Assembly (NCBI RefSeq): GCF_009695635.1
Contig: NZ_VUNN01000015.1
Span: 1-59,355 of the forward strand
Reading direction: 5' to 3'
Source of the DNA: Bullifex porci
Lineage (GTDB): Bacteria; Spirochaetota; Spirochaetia; Sphaerochaetales; Sphaerochaetaceae
Length of the DNA stretch: 59,355 nt
Position 1 is the stretch's first letter; the number at the start of each line of letters is the position of its first letter. The position numbers were made by a program, and so were the translations under genes. The notes beneath the pieces were generated by a model. That model was given only the letters and a program-made list of their open reading frames with translations, had not been told where the DNA came from and searched no databases. Of this stretch, positions 59,227 to 59,355 are shown in pieces.

Positions 59227-59355
59227 GGTATAGATAGCTATTTTATATATAGATAATCTAGTCAAAATAATCAAAATAAATGAAGATAGATAACCAACAA
59301 TAAGACTAAGAACTAGTCAAAATATTTGAAAATGAAAGAGTAAAAAATATGAGAG
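59227..59355. other. AT-rich sequence beyond the IS remnant
   Basis: No gene is visible. The 12-mer CTAGTCAAAATA occurs twice in direct orientation (59258-59269 and 59313-59324). There is no sign of the missing half of the response regulator or of tnpB. Confidence 0.5.

Noticed and set aside
59077-59274. 65-residue minus-strand frame across the IS remnant
   Set aside because: It is out of frame with the recognisable TnpB C-terminus, which lies in a different frame ending at 59124.

Overview
The window looks like a chromosomal segment of an AT-rich, anaerobic, probably host-associated spirochaete (Treponema/Sphaerochaeta-like). Indicators are several Gram-negative-type outer-membrane beta-barrel candidates (6311-7330, 19246-20043, 54746-55768), lipoprotein signals of the 'CLFAGGSSES' type, a long (about 500-residue) serine hydroxymethyltransferase, a long acetate kinase, and a selenium-dependent molybdenum hydroxylase cluster. 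This is inference from protein character; there is no rRNA gene here to confirm it. Coding density is very high, with 1-28 nt overlaps between many genes.

Layout. 1-20 kb is housekeeping: valS; cysS with an ECF sigma factor and its zinc-binding anti-sigma factor behind it; murB; ackA; a short RecQ-type helicase; galK; a 52-residue Cys-rich FeoB-associated-type membrane peptide (11552-11710); a MATE exporter; thrA-thrC, where the aspartokinase half of ThrA has lost its catalytic motifs; rpmB; nth; a decayed LuxR-type gene; and tRNA-Pro(UGG). 20-24.5 kb is tRNA-Arg(UCU) followed by the arginine operon argC-argJ-argB-argD. 24.6-38 kb is the accessory centrepiece: xdhA-xdhC-xdhB-ygfM-xdhD and ygfK-ssnA, the gene set linked to selenium-dependent molybdenum hydroxylases and to anaerobic purine/uric acid breakdown in gut bacteria, with glyA directly upstream. 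38-45.5 kb holds a YesM/YesN two-component system, two closely related sugar-binding proteins, a MalF/MalG-type permease pair and infA. 45.6-52.8 kb holds an Smr-domain protein with a large internal repeat, a CBS-CBS-ACT protein and a complete branched-chain amino acid transporter (livJHMGF). 53-59 kb holds a ribokinase-esterase pair, a major outer-membrane protein candidate, a YfcE phosphodiesterase, an OmpR-type two-component system, and a second response-regulator gene cut off by the right end of an IS200/IS605-family element.

How the genes work together. The purine-type cluster would hydroxylate and deaminate heterocycles and could feed one-carbon/glycine metabolism through GlyA. Its two transcription units carry matching pairs of 10-bp-spaced direct repeats at the same distance upstream of their promoters, which suggests one shared activator. 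The YesM/YesN pair probably controls the adjacent sugar transporter. Both ABC operons have a hairpin between the binding-protein gene and the permease genes, the usual way to make more binding protein than permease. Several single plus-strand genes have promoter -10 boxes ending 7-10 nt before the start codon and no ribosome binding site, which predicts leaderless or near-leaderless mRNAs.

Start codons were re-chosen using Shine-Dalgarno positions for valS, the anti-sigma factor, galK, rpmB, argC, xdhA, ssnA, glyA, livG and livJ.
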